A DNA stretch of 64,000 nucleotides from CAWGYQ01 sp963817395 (lineage in GTDB: Bacteria; Acidobacteriota; Vicinamibacteria; Vicinamibacterales; CAVPJW01), in contig CAWFOC010000003.1 in the NCBI GenBank assembly GCA_963817395.1, forward strand, positions 682,001-746,000, read 5' to 3'. A program made the translations under genes and the position numbers. This document shows, in pieces, positions 1 to 9,339 of the stretch. The notes beneath the pieces are model-generated. The model searched no databases. It saw nothing but the letters and a program-made list of their open reading frames with translations, and was not told where the DNA came from. How positions within the stretch are numbered: position 1 is the first letter of the stretch; each line of letters starts with the position of its first letter.

Positions 1-1399
1 CACGTCGGTCCGGAACAAACCCCCGCCGGACGCGCCGGCGAACCTCCCGCCCGCATGCTGGCGGAGTCGCTCAAGTCACTTGGTTTCGCCTGGGGGCGCC
101 TCAAGACCGGCACTCCGCCACGTCTTCGCCGCGACAGCATCGACTTCGATCGCCACGTGGCCTCGGGCGCGTTTCGCGAGGAGCGAGGTGACGCCGAGCC
201 GGTGCCGTTTTCGTACACGAGCGACGCACGCGAGCTGCGTGTAATAGAACAACATCTTTGTTATCAACTATTTACAACCACACAAACACATCAAATCGTC
301 CGGGCGTACATCGCCCACTCTCCCCTGTTCAACGGCCAGATCCGCGGCATCGGACCGAGATACTGTCCGTCGCTCGAAGACAAGGTGATGCGTTTTCCGG
401 CTCGCGATCGGCACCATGTCTATCTCGAGCCCGAAGGAGAAGAGGCGCAGGAAATCTACGTGAACGGCTTGTCTATGAGCCTGCCGCGGGATGTTCAGCG
501 GGAGATCGTGCAATCGCTGCCAGGATTGGAGGATGCCGACGTTCTGCGATACGCGTATGCCGTCGAGTACGATTTCATCCAACCCATCGAGCTGAAGAGA
601 ACTCTGGAGTCCAAACGCGTGAAGCGGGTTGTATCTTGCCGGCCAGATCAACGGCACGTCAGGCTATGAAGAGGCGGCGGCGCAGGGTCTGATGGCGGGA
701 ATCAATGCGGCGCGCGGGGTCTTCGGAGACGAGCCAGTCGTCCTCGGCCGCGCCGACGCTTACATCGGCGTTCTCATCGACGATTTGACGACGACCGGAT
801 GTCTCGAGCCGTACCGGATGTTCACATCGCGAGCCGAATATCGCTTGCTGCTTCGTATCGATAACGCCGATCTTCGCCTGACCCCGCTGGGCCGAGCCAT
901 TGGGCTCGTCGATGACGCCCGCTGGGTTCGATTCAGCGCGCGCCGAAATCGTTACGAGGCCAATCTCGATTGCCTGCGGGTCGCGGAGGTCGCCGTGCCG
1001 GACGGCGCTCGACAGTCGGCGGCGGTGCTTCTTAAGCGTCCGGACGTCGGTTTGCGAGAGCTCGTGGAGTCGGGTTCCCTCTCGCTCGATCTCTCCCATC
1101 GGGATCGCGACCTCGATCTTGCAAGTGTCGAGACCGCCGTGAAGTACGAGGGATATCTGGTCCGACAGCAGAAACAGGTGGATCGCGCCCGACGTGACGA
1201 GGCACGGGCGATTCCGGCGGGATTCGAGTATGCTGGCGTTCCTGGTCTGTCTCGCGAAAGCGTTCACCGGCTGAGCGAAACCCGCCCGGAGACACTGGGT
1301 CAGGCCTCGCGGGTTCCCGGTATCACTGCGGCGGCTGTCGCCGCCGTCGCCGCGGTTCTCGATCGTCGTCCGACTTCGTTCTCTTCAGTCGAATGTTGA
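1..1399 (+). CDS. mnmG: tRNA uridine-5-carboxymethylaminomethyl modification enzyme MnmG (GidA), 5' end outside the window
   Basis: MnmG is the FAD-dependent partner of MnmE that installs the cmnm5 group on U34 of tRNAs. The frame is open from base 1 and carries the family segments GRAGEPP, GRLKTGTPPRL and, later, LYLAGQINGTSGYEEAAAQG and TSRAEYRLLLR. The N-terminal FAD-binding part lies outside the window. The reading frame shifts near 625: dropping one C there joins VKG to LYLAGQINGTSGYEE exactly, so the break is probably a one-base insertion error. A stretch near 238-300 is AT-rich but still encodes the conserved C-Y-...-T-T-x-x-T-H-x-I-V-R segment. The stop overlaps the rsmG start by 7 bases. 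The mnmG-rsmG-parA-parB order is typical of origin-proximal DNA. Confidence 0.95.
238..300 (+). other. AT-rich tract with foreign codon use inside mnmG
   Basis: About 60 bases with roughly one third G+C interrupt a gene of about 60 percent or more. Codons here are gta, ata, gaa, caa, tgt, tat, cta, ttt, aca and the like, whereas flanking codons end in G or C. The reading frame is kept and the peptide still aligns with the conserved MnmG segment. A micro-recombination tract or a local assembly chimera could both explain it. Confidence 0.6.
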
Positions 1400-2064
1400 C
1401 GACCCGCGAGCTTCAGCAACGGCTCAGGAAGCGGCTTCGTCGGGCGACGATAGTCGTCTCGTCCGAAACGCTCCAGGCGCTGGAAACCTACTATCGCCTG
1501 CTCAGCCGCTGGAACCAGCGGATCAACCTGACTGCCCTCCCGTTGGATAACGCTCCGGACAGCACGCTGGACCGGCTGATCGTCGAACCGCTCCTGGCGG
1601 CTCGGGTGCTTCCCTCATCGACGGCATTCGTCATCGATGTCGGGTCAGGCGGAGGCTCGCCCGCCATCCCGCTGCGCCTCGCCGTGCCGGGTCTTTCGAT
1701 GGTCATGATTGAGTCCAAGACGCGGAAGGCGGTCTTCCTGCGGGAGGTCGTCCGTGAGCTTGGCCTCGACCGCACGGTGGTCGAGGCCGCTCGTGCCGAG
1801 CAGCTGCTGTCGCGCCCGGAGCTGAACGAGGCCGCGGATGTCATCACGTTGCGGGCGGTCAGGGTGGAGACCCGGCTGTTCAAGACACTGCAGGCGTTTT
1901 TGAAGCCCGGGGGTCAGGTGTTCCTGTTTCGGAGTGATAATGGTCCAGCGGAGTCCGTTGTCGGTGCCGCCGCCATTGACCTGGAGCCGATCGGTGCCTC
2001 TTGGAGAGGGAACAGGCGCCAGCCTCGCCCTGCTTTCGAAGCTCGATTGTCCAGCCGCATATGA
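1393..2064 (+). CDS. rsmG: 16S rRNA (guanine527-N7)-methyltransferase RsmG (GidB)
   Basis: RsmG methylates N7 of G527 in 16S rRNA using S-adenosylmethionine. The Rossmann SAM motif is VIDVGSGGGSPAIPL near residues 80-95, followed by IESKTRKAVFLREV. The helix YYRLLSRWNQRINLTA near residues 35-50 is typical of the family. The start overlaps the mnmG stop, which suggests translational coupling. The C-terminal part of this frame does not look like RsmG. The +1 frame from about 1934 gives a better match (PLTWSRSVPL then SLALLSK), so one inserted base around 1930-1970 is likely. The true stop would then lie further downstream, no later than 2164. Confidence 0.9.
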   Translation: MLTTRELQQRLRKRLRRATIVVSSETLQALETYYRLLSRWNQRINLTALPLDNAPDSTLDRLIVEPLLAARVLPSSTAFVIDVGSGGGSPAIPLRLAVPGLSMVMIESKTRKAVFLREVVRELGLDRTVVEAARAEQLLSRPELNEAADVITLRAVRVETRLFKTLQAFLKPGGQVFLFRSDNGPAESVVGAAAIDLEPIGASWRGNRRQPRPAFEARLSSRI

Positions 2065-2109
2065 GACGTCACTGAAAGCCCGACTCGCACGCGCGCTCGT
2101 GAGTCCCCG

Positions 2110-2125
2110 TGTTTCACGTGGAACA
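2110..2125. promoter_or_regulatory. parS centromere site
   Basis: TGTTTCACGTGGAACA differs at one position from the widely conserved parS palindrome TGTTTCACGTGAAACA. It lies between rsmG and parA, the usual place for a ParB-binding site in bacterial chromosomes. ParB would load here and spread along the DNA. Confidence 0.85.
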
Positions 2126-2155
2126 ACGGCGACATCCAAGCTCGACGAGAAATTC

Positions 2156-2187
2156 GGTCATTAGACCCATATATCTAGGTCATTAGA
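2156..2187 (+). repeat. Direct repeat GGTCATTAGA x2 in the parA leader
   Basis: GGTCATTAGA occurs at 2156-2165 and again at 2178-2187, a 22-base period equal to about two helical turns. The second copy ends 5 bases before the parA ATG. There is no clear Shine-Dalgarno sequence there, so the repeat could be an operator or could influence translation. Function is inferred. Confidence 0.45.
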
Positions 2188-2192
2188 ACTAA

Positions 2193-3006
2193 ATGGGCCG
2201 CATCGTCGCCGTCGCAAACCAGAAAGGTGGGGTCGGAAAGACCACGACCACGATCAATCTCGCCACCTCTCTCGCCCTCGCCGACCGCCGCGTGCTCGCC
2301 ATCGACCTGGACCCCCAGAGCAACCTCACCAGCGGCGTCGGCCTCAAAGGACAGGCAACCGTCAGCCGGCACGGTGTACGAACTGCTCCTGTCCGACGAC
2401 CCAGGCCCGGCACAGGCGTACGTGCTGCCAACCACGATCGCCGGTCTGTCGCTCATCCCCGCCTCGCGCGATCTCACCGGGGCCGAAATCGAGCTCGTGT
2501 CGCTGCCCGATCGTGAATCACGTCTGCGGACGGCAATTTCGGCGTTGCGCGAGCGACTTCGACGACATCCTCATCGATTCCCCACCGTCGCTCGGTCTCC
2601 TCACCCTCAACGCGCTCGTGGCCGCGGACTCGGTGCTCATTCCGCTCCATTGCGAATACTTCGCGCTCGAGGGATTGGCCGATCTCGTCGGAACCATGCG
2701 CCGCGTCCGCGCGGGACTCAACATGCGCTCGACATCGAGGGCGTCTTGCTCACGATGTGCGACGAGCGCACGAACCTGGGACAGCAGGTCGCCCGCGAAG
2801 TACGCGAGTTCTTCAAGGACAAGGTGTTTCGGACCGTGATTCCCCGCAACGTGCGGCTCGGTGAGGCGCCGAGCCACGGCCTGCCCGTGATCCTTTACGA
2901 CGTCAAATCCCGTGGCGCCGAGGCTTATCTGGCCCTGGCTCGCGAAATCCTCGCGCGCCGCCAGCCGGCTGCCCCGCCCGCCGATCCCGCAGCCGCGGGC
3001 GAGTAG
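2193..3006 (+). CDS. parA: Chromosome partitioning ATPase ParA (Soj), broken by frameshifts
   Basis: ParA is the Walker-type ATPase that moves ParB-parS complexes. The deviant Walker A is VANQKGGVGKTTTTINLA near residues 6-23, with DLDPQSN (Walker A') and FDDILIDSPPSLGLLTLNAL (Walker B) further on. The C-terminal stretch has LLTMCDERTNLGQQVA, VRLGEAPSHG and the GAEAYLALAREI end. The homology runs through three frames with switches near 2367, 2555 and 2725 (two one-base gains, one loss). An essential gene with three shifts points to sequence error. After correction the length, about 270 residues, is normal for chromosomal ParA. It is followed by parB with a 25-base gap. Confidence 0.93.
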
Positions 3007-3031
3007 TGTGGTCTGAACAGGAGTGGATGCC

Positions 3032-3896
3032 ATGACCGAAAAGCGGCCCGCGCTCGGCAAGGGATTGAGCGCGCTCATTCCAGATGTGCCCGAGCCGCGG
3101 CAGACGGCGCCGACGATCGAGGCAGACGTCCATCTGCTCACGCCGAACCCATATCAGCCGAGGGCGCAGACCGACGATGCCCGGCTCGAAGAGCTGGCAC
3201 AGTCGATCAAGGAGAACGGGGTCATCCAGCCGATCGTCGTCCGACGTCTCGGGTCGGGCTTCGAGATCATTGCAGGTGAGCGCCGCTGGCGCGCGGCGCA
3301 GCGCGCCGGGCTCGCGCGCGTGCCCATCGTCGTGCGCGAGGTGACACCAGGTGGAGAGAAGCAGCTTCTTCAGGTTGCGCTCATCGAGAACGTGCAACGC
3401 GAGGACTTGAACGCCATCGAGCAGGCGATCGGATATCAACGCCTGAGCGATGAGTTCGGGCTGAAGCACGAGGACATTGCGGCCGCGGTGGGGAAGGATC
3501 GCTCGTCGATTACCAACTATGTGCGTCTGCTCCGGCTTCCACGCGAGGTGCAGAACCTGGTGGCCGGCGGAGGCCTCTCGATGGGACACGCCCGGGCGCT
3601 GCTGAGCCTCACGGAGGAAACAGCCCAGCTCCGGATCGCGCGGGACGTCGTCGCCCGCGGCCTCTCCGTGAGGGAGGCCGAGGCGCTGGTCAAGCGCGTC
3701 ACTCAGGGGCCGGCCGTCCCGGCGCAGGTTCCTCCCGTAGACGTTCACACGCGCGCTGCCGAGGAAAGGATGCGCGTGGCCCTGGGCACCCGCGTTCGAA
3801 TCGTTCGGAAGGGCGAAGGGCGGGACGATCGAGATCGACTTTACCTCGGACGACGAGCTGCAGCGAGTGTACGAACAGCTGACGGAGCGGCACTGA
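3032..3896 (+). CDS. parB: Chromosome partitioning protein ParB (Spo0J)
   Basis: ParB is the CTP-dependent clamp that loads at parS. The N-terminus has RPALGKGLSALIP. The CTPase/nuclease-like fold contains NPYQPR, GERRWRAAQRAGL and the box ENVQREDLNAIEQA. The helix-turn-helix core follows (VGKDRSSITNYVRLLRLP). The ATG at 3032 was preferred over a GTG at 3023 because AGGAG at 3018-3022 is well spaced from it. Near 3816-3820 one extra G shifts the frame. In the corrected frame the end reads GTIEIDF then ELQRVYEQLTERH and stops at 3896. The uncorrected frame runs on to 3958 and happens to enter the selD frame. Confidence 0.95.
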
Positions 3897-3916
3897 AGCA
3901 TTCCCGAAAGGAGAGC

Positions 3917-4957
3917 ATGCGCAAGCGATTGACCGAGCTTGTCTCGTGCGCGGGTTGAGCCAGTAAGCTCGCCGCAGGCGAGCTCGCTCAGGTCCTGAGC
4001 GGCATCCCGGCGCAGACCGATGCCCGGATTCTGATCGACTTCCGGACATCTGACGATGCGGGTGTGTACAAGTGGGACGATCGAACCGCGCTCGTCCAGA
4101 CTGTCGACTTCTTCACCCCGATCGTCGACGATCCATTTCTCTACGGACAAATCGCGGCCGCCAACGCGCTGAGTGATGTCTACGCGATGGGTGGGCAGCC
4201 CCTGACGGCCCTGGCCATCGCCGGGTTCCCACGCGATGTTCTCGATGCCGAGACGATTCGTTCCATCTTCCTCGGTGGCTTCGAGAAGCTTCGAGAAGCC
4301 GGCGTGGCGCTCCTCGGCGGCCATACCGTTCAGGATCCCGAGATCAAGTTCGGATATGCGGTGACCGGGGTCGTGGACCCGGCGCGTGTGCTCTCCAACG
4401 CGAATGCGCGTCCCGGGGATGTGCTCATTCTCACGAAGCCCATTGGCACCGGCGTCGTCGGCACGGCGACCAAGTTCGGCCGGGCCTCGCAGGCGGTCAT
4501 CGATGCGGCCGTGACGTCCATGGTGCGCCTGAATCGTCAGGCTGCCGAGGCGGTACGCGCGAAACCGGCGGGGCAAGTGCATGCCTGCACAGACGTCACG
4601 GGCTTCGGTCTGATTGGCCACGCGCATCACATGGCGCGGGCCAGTCAGGTGACGCTGGAGATCGACGCTCGGAGTGTCCCCGTGTTCGAGGGGGTCACCG
4701 GACTCGTGTCCGCCAATCGATCCGGGGGCATGGCGACGAACCTCGAGCACTTCGGGGTCGACGTCGACGCCGGCGGGGGAGTCGAGGCCGATCGTCTGGC
4801 GCTTCTCTACGATCCCCAAACCTCGGGCGGGTTGCTTCTCGCGGTCGACCAGGGCGCGGCCGATGTCTTCCTGGCCGAGTTGGCGGCTGTCGGCGAGCAG
4901 GCCGCACGTGTCGGGCAAGTGGTTGCGCAGGGTGACAAGCGAATCCGTGTGCAGTGA
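3917..4957 (+). CDS. selD: Selenide, water dikinase SelD with in-frame UGA (selenocysteine) at codon 14
   Basis: SelD makes selenophosphate, the selenium donor for selenocysteine and 2-selenouridine, from selenide and ATP. Conventional calling would start at 4064, but the frame continues upstream to an ATG at 3917 preceded by AAAGGAG. It is interrupted only by TGA at 3956-3958. Around the UGA the peptide reads SCAG-U-ASKLAAGELA, so the UGA falls where other SelD proteins have catalytic Cys (Cys17 in E. coli), and Lys follows three residues later as in the family. A perfect hairpin follows at once. Other motifs are DDAGVY, TVDFFTPIVDDP, IAAANALSDVYAMGG and GGHTVQDPEIKFG. The total of 346 residues matches the family. 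The gap to parB is 20 bases. Synthesis of full-length protein would require selA, selB and selC elsewhere. Confidence 0.92.
3956..3984 (+). promoter_or_regulatory. Candidate bacterial SECIS element for selD
   Basis: TGA at 3956-3958 is followed, after 7 bases, by a perfect 8-bp stem: AGCTCGCC at 3966-3973 and GGCGAGCT at 3977-3984, with loop GCA. Bacterial SECIS elements are short stem-loops just 3' of the UGA, with a G in the apical loop bound by SelB. Position and loop G at 3974 fit, and the stem is coding. SelB recognition is inferred. Confidence 0.75.
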
Positions 4958-4987
4958 GGCAGGGGCGCCTCAGATTGGGCTCCCTGC

Positions 4988-5017
4988 TTGTCGAGCGCCC
5001 ATAACGAATGGTATAAA
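4988..5017 (+). promoter_or_regulatory. Candidate sigma-70-type promoter of the ATP synthase operon
   Basis: TTGTCG at 4988-4993 and TATAAA at 5012-5017 are 18 bases apart in the gap between selD and the first atp gene. A small hairpin (CCGGCG at 5035-5040, CGCCGG at 5047-5052) lies between it and the first gene and touches the Shine-Dalgarno region. Confidence 0.45.
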
Positions 5018-5062
5018 TTGATGTTTTGTCCTTGCCGGCGGGGGTTCGCCGGGAGACCGTCG

Positions 5063-5491
5063 GTGATTCCAGATCCATATTCAGTTCTCTGGGTAATCGC
5101 AATCGTCCTGGCGCTGGCCGCGACGCTGGATCGGCTGCTGTTCAAGCCGCTCACGCGCGTGATCGCGGAGCGCGAGCACGCCGTCACGTCGGCGCGTACG
5201 CTCGCGGAGACCGCGTCATCTCAGGCTCGTCGAGCCACGGCCGAATTCGAAGCCCGGACGGGCGAAGCGCGCACTGACCTGTACCGAGAGATGGAGGAGA
5301 AGCGGCGGATCGCGCTCGAGCGTCAGGCCGCATTGCTGGCGGAAACCCGGCAGCAGACCGAGGCGGCCATTGCCGAGGCGACCGCGCAGCTCAAGGCCGA
5401 GACGGTTCGAGCGCGTGAACAGCTCGATCGCGATGCCGCCGTCCTCGCGGGTGCAGTGGTCGAACGAGTCCTCGGGCGGTCGATTTCCTAA
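5063..5491 (+). CDS. ATP synthase F0 subunit b' (AtpX/AtpF-like)
   Basis: This is a peripheral-stalk b-type subunit of 142 residues: a short N-terminus, one membrane helix (VLWVIAIVLALAATLDRLLF, residues about 8-27), KPLTRVIAEREHAV, then a long charged helix rich in Ala, Glu, Arg and Gln expected to form a coiled coil. GTG at 5063 is chosen because GGGAG lies 7 bases upstream and the membrane helix then sits at the N-terminus as usual. The upstream extension to 4988 in the same frame is probably untranslated. It is followed by a second b-type gene, so the stalk is likely a b/b' heterodimer. Confidence 0.85.
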   Translation: MIPDPYSVLWVIAIVLALAATLDRLLFKPLTRVIAEREHAVTSARTLAETASSQARRATAEFEARTGEARTDLYREMEEKRRIALERQAALLAETRQQTEAAIAEATAQLKAETVRAREQLDRDAAVLAGAVVERVLGRSIS

Positions 5492-5570
5492 GTTCATTAC
5501 CTTGACCAATTTGTTCTGCTCTCCAGCGGCGCGGCCGGCGAAAGCCGGTGCTTGTGAATTTAGGCGCAAG

Positions 5571-6267
5571 GTGGCGCTCGTCGTCGCGGCCTTCGTCGTG
5601 GCCTGTGCGCTTGCCGCCGGCCCGAGAGCGGCGGCCCGCCACCTGACTGAGGCCTCGTCCGACCAGCACACTGAGGCCACGGGCACGCAGAAGCCCGTGG
5701 CGGAAGAAAGTCATCAGCCCGCTGAAGCCGGTCATGAGACACCCCAGGGGGAGCACGCCGCTCCCGCCGAACACGGGTCCAGCATCTGGTCGGTTGTTGC
5801 GAAACTCCTCAACTTTGCGATTCTCGCCGGCACGCTCGTCTACTTCCTCCGCACGCCACTCTCCGCGTACATGCGCGATCGGGCTGCCACTATCCGGCAG
5901 GACCTCGTCACGGCTCGAGAGATGAAGCGTCGACGCGCAGACCCAGCTCGACGAGATTGACGCTCGGATGAAGGCGCTGCCCGCGGAGCTCGAGGCGCTC
6001 AAGACCCGCGGGGCCCGGGAGATTGCCGCCGAAGAGCAGCGCATCCTTCGCACTGCGGAAGCCGAACGCGAACGCCTTGTCGATCAGACCCGCCGCGAGC
6101 TCGACCTGCAGCTGCGCACGGCGAAACGCGAGCTCGTCGCGCACGCCGCGGATCTGGCGGTGAATCTGGCCGCGGATCGCATCAAGGGATCGATGACCCA
6201 GGAAGACCACGAGCGGCTGGCGGCCCGATACATTCGAGATGTCTCCGAGAGCGGGGGAGCGTCGTGA
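5571..6267 (+). CDS. atpF: ATP synthase F0 subunit b
   Basis: This is the second b-type stalk subunit. An N-terminal hydrophobic stretch resembling a signal peptide (VALVVAAFVVACALAAG) is followed by a His/Glu/Pro-rich linker and the membrane helix IWSVVAKLLNFAILAGTLVYFL, then RTPLSAYMRDRAATI and a long coiled coil. The frame shifts near 5933: removing one A joins TAREMKRR to AQTQLDEIDARMKALPAELE. The N-terminal extension is longer than in E. coli AtpF. The GTG start at 5571 is the best guess without a strong ribosome binding site. The stop overlaps atpH by 4 bases. Confidence 0.85.
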
Positions 6268-6803
6268 AGCGCGCGACGGCCGATCGCTATGCCCGTTCGC
6301 TGCTCGCGGTGGCTCTTCGCGAAGGCGATCCCGAACGCGTCGGCGACGAGCTTGCCGGCTTCGTCAGGGCCGTCGGCGAGTCGGCCGAGCTCAAGCGAGT
6401 GCTGACGAATCCCGCCGTGCCCTCGCCACGCAAGCGCGCGCTCGTCGGTGCGCTCGCCGAGCGCACGGTGCTGTCGCCGATGGTCGCCAAGCTGCTGCTG
6501 ATGCTCGCCGAGCGCGATCGGCTCGAGATCGTCACCGACGTGCTCTCGGTCTATCGTGAGCGTCTTCTCGAGCAGCAGCAGGCCGTCCGGGCCGAAGTCA
6601 CCACGGCCGTGCCGCTCGACGCCGATCGGGCGGAGACGCTCGCCAGGAGTCTGGCGGGCGCTACCGGCAAGCGTGTGACGCTCGATTTGAAGGTCGATCC
6701 CGCAATCATCGGCGGCATCGTGACCCGAATCGGGAGCATCGTGTACGACGGCAGTGTTGTGCGCCAGCTGGAGCGCATCAAGCAGCGTCTGACCCAAACC
6801 TAA
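6264..6803 (+). CDS. atpH: ATP synthase F1 subunit delta
   Basis: Delta (OSCP) joins the F1 head to the b-type stalk. The 179 residues match the family length. Features are KRATADRYARSLLAVA at the N-terminus, LTNPAVPSPRKRALV near residue 50 and the conserved C-terminal DLKVDPAIIGGIVTRIGSIV then VYDGSVVRQLERIKQRL. The GTG start lies in the 4-base overlap GTGA with the upstream b gene, suggesting coupled translation. Confidence 0.95.
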   Translation: MKRATADRYARSLLAVALREGDPERVGDELAGFVRAVGESAELKRVLTNPAVPSPRKRALVGALAERTVLSPMVAKLLLMLAERDRLEIVTDVLSVYRERLLEQQQAVRAEVTTAVPLDADRAETLARSLAGATGKRVTLDLKVDPAIIGGIVTRIGSIVYDGSVVRQLERIKQRLTQT

Positions 6804-6834
6804 CCGGCCGGCGCGATTCTCGAAAGCCAAGGAC

Positions 6835-8363
<1,529 letters not shown>

Positions 8364-8393
8364 CATCTTCCGGACGAGGAATCAGAGAATCGC

Positions 8394-9311
8394 ATGCCGT
8401 CACTCATCGACCTGCGGCGCCGCATTCGAGCGGTGAAGTCCACGCAGCAGCTCACGAAGGCGATGAAGATGATCGCCGCCTCGCGGTTGCGGCGTTCGCA
8501 GGAGCGCATCATCTCCGCGCGGCCCTTCGCCAATCAGATGCGCCGCGTGCTGAACGATCTGGCGTCGCGGGTCGACTCCGACGCCCATCCGCTGCTGGCG
8601 CTGCCCGAGGACAAGCCCGGCGTGCCCACGCTGCTGGTCGTGATTACCGCCGACCGCGGGCTCTGCGGCAGCTTCAACACCAACATCATTCGCGAAGCGG
8701 GCTCGCATCTGTTGAAGCAAGAGGCCAGCGAGGTGGCGCTGGCGCTCATCGGCCGCAGGGGCCGCGATTTCTTCAAGCGCCGCGGCTACGACGTGCGCTA
8801 CGAGCACGTGAACCTGTTCTCGCAGCTGAAGTACACCGACGCGCAGGCGCTGGCGCAGGTGGCCATCGAGGACTTTTCGGCAGGACGCATCGACGGCGTG
8901 TCGCTGATCTACAACGAGTTCAAGTCCGTCCTGCAGCAGCGTGTGGTCATCGAGCAGCTTCTGCCGATTCCCCGGTTCGGCGACACCGGCATCATCGCGA
9001 GCGGAGCCCGGGAATCGTCGGCTGGCAAGAAGACGCGGGAGGCGCCGGCCGAAGGCGCCGACTACATCTTCGAGCCCTCGCCTGAAGAGATCTTCAAGAG
9101 CCTGCTGCCGCGGCACGTGGAGATTCAGATCTTCCGCGCGCTGCTCGAATCGGCGGCAGCCGAGAATGCGGCGCGCATGACGGCCATGGACGCTGCCAGC
9201 AAGAATGCGGGAGACATGATCGACGGCCTCACCTTGTATATGAACAAGGTGCGCCAGGCCGCCATCACCCGGGAGATTATCGAAGTGGTGTCGGGCGCGC
9301 AGGCGCTCTAG
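8394..9311 (+). CDS. atpG: ATP synthase F1 subunit gamma
   Basis: Gamma is the central rotor shaft. It is 305 residues, slightly long for the family. The N-terminal helix LRRRIRAVKSTQQLTKAMKM and the C-terminal helix MTAMDAASKNAGDMIDGLTL with RQAAITREIIEVVSGAQAL are diagnostic. ITADRGLCGSFNTNI is the conserved internal segment near residue 85. The insertion around residues 200-220 (ARESSAGKKTREAPAEG) is typical of longer gammas and low in complexity. The frame is intact. Confidence 0.96.
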   Translation: MPSLIDLRRRIRAVKSTQQLTKAMKMIAASRLRRSQERIISARPFANQMRRVLNDLASRVDSDAHPLLALPEDKPGVPTLLVVITADRGLCGSFNTNIIREAGSHLLKQEASEVALALIGRRGRDFFKRRGYDVRYEHVNLFSQLKYTDAQALAQVAIEDFSAGRIDGVSLIYNEFKSVLQQRVVIEQLLPIPRFGDTGIIASGARESSAGKKTREAPAEGADYIFEPSPEEIFKSLLPRHVEIQIFRALLESAAAENAARMTAMDAASKNAGDMIDGLTLYMNKVRQAAITREIIEVVSGAQAL

Positions 9312-9339
9312 ACGTGGGAATGGAAAGGCGCACAGTGTC

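Noticed and set aside
2903..4918. Long antisense frame opposite parB and selD
   Set aside because: It has no recognisable protein features and lies opposite well-supported genes; in GC-rich DNA, antisense frames stay open by codon bias.
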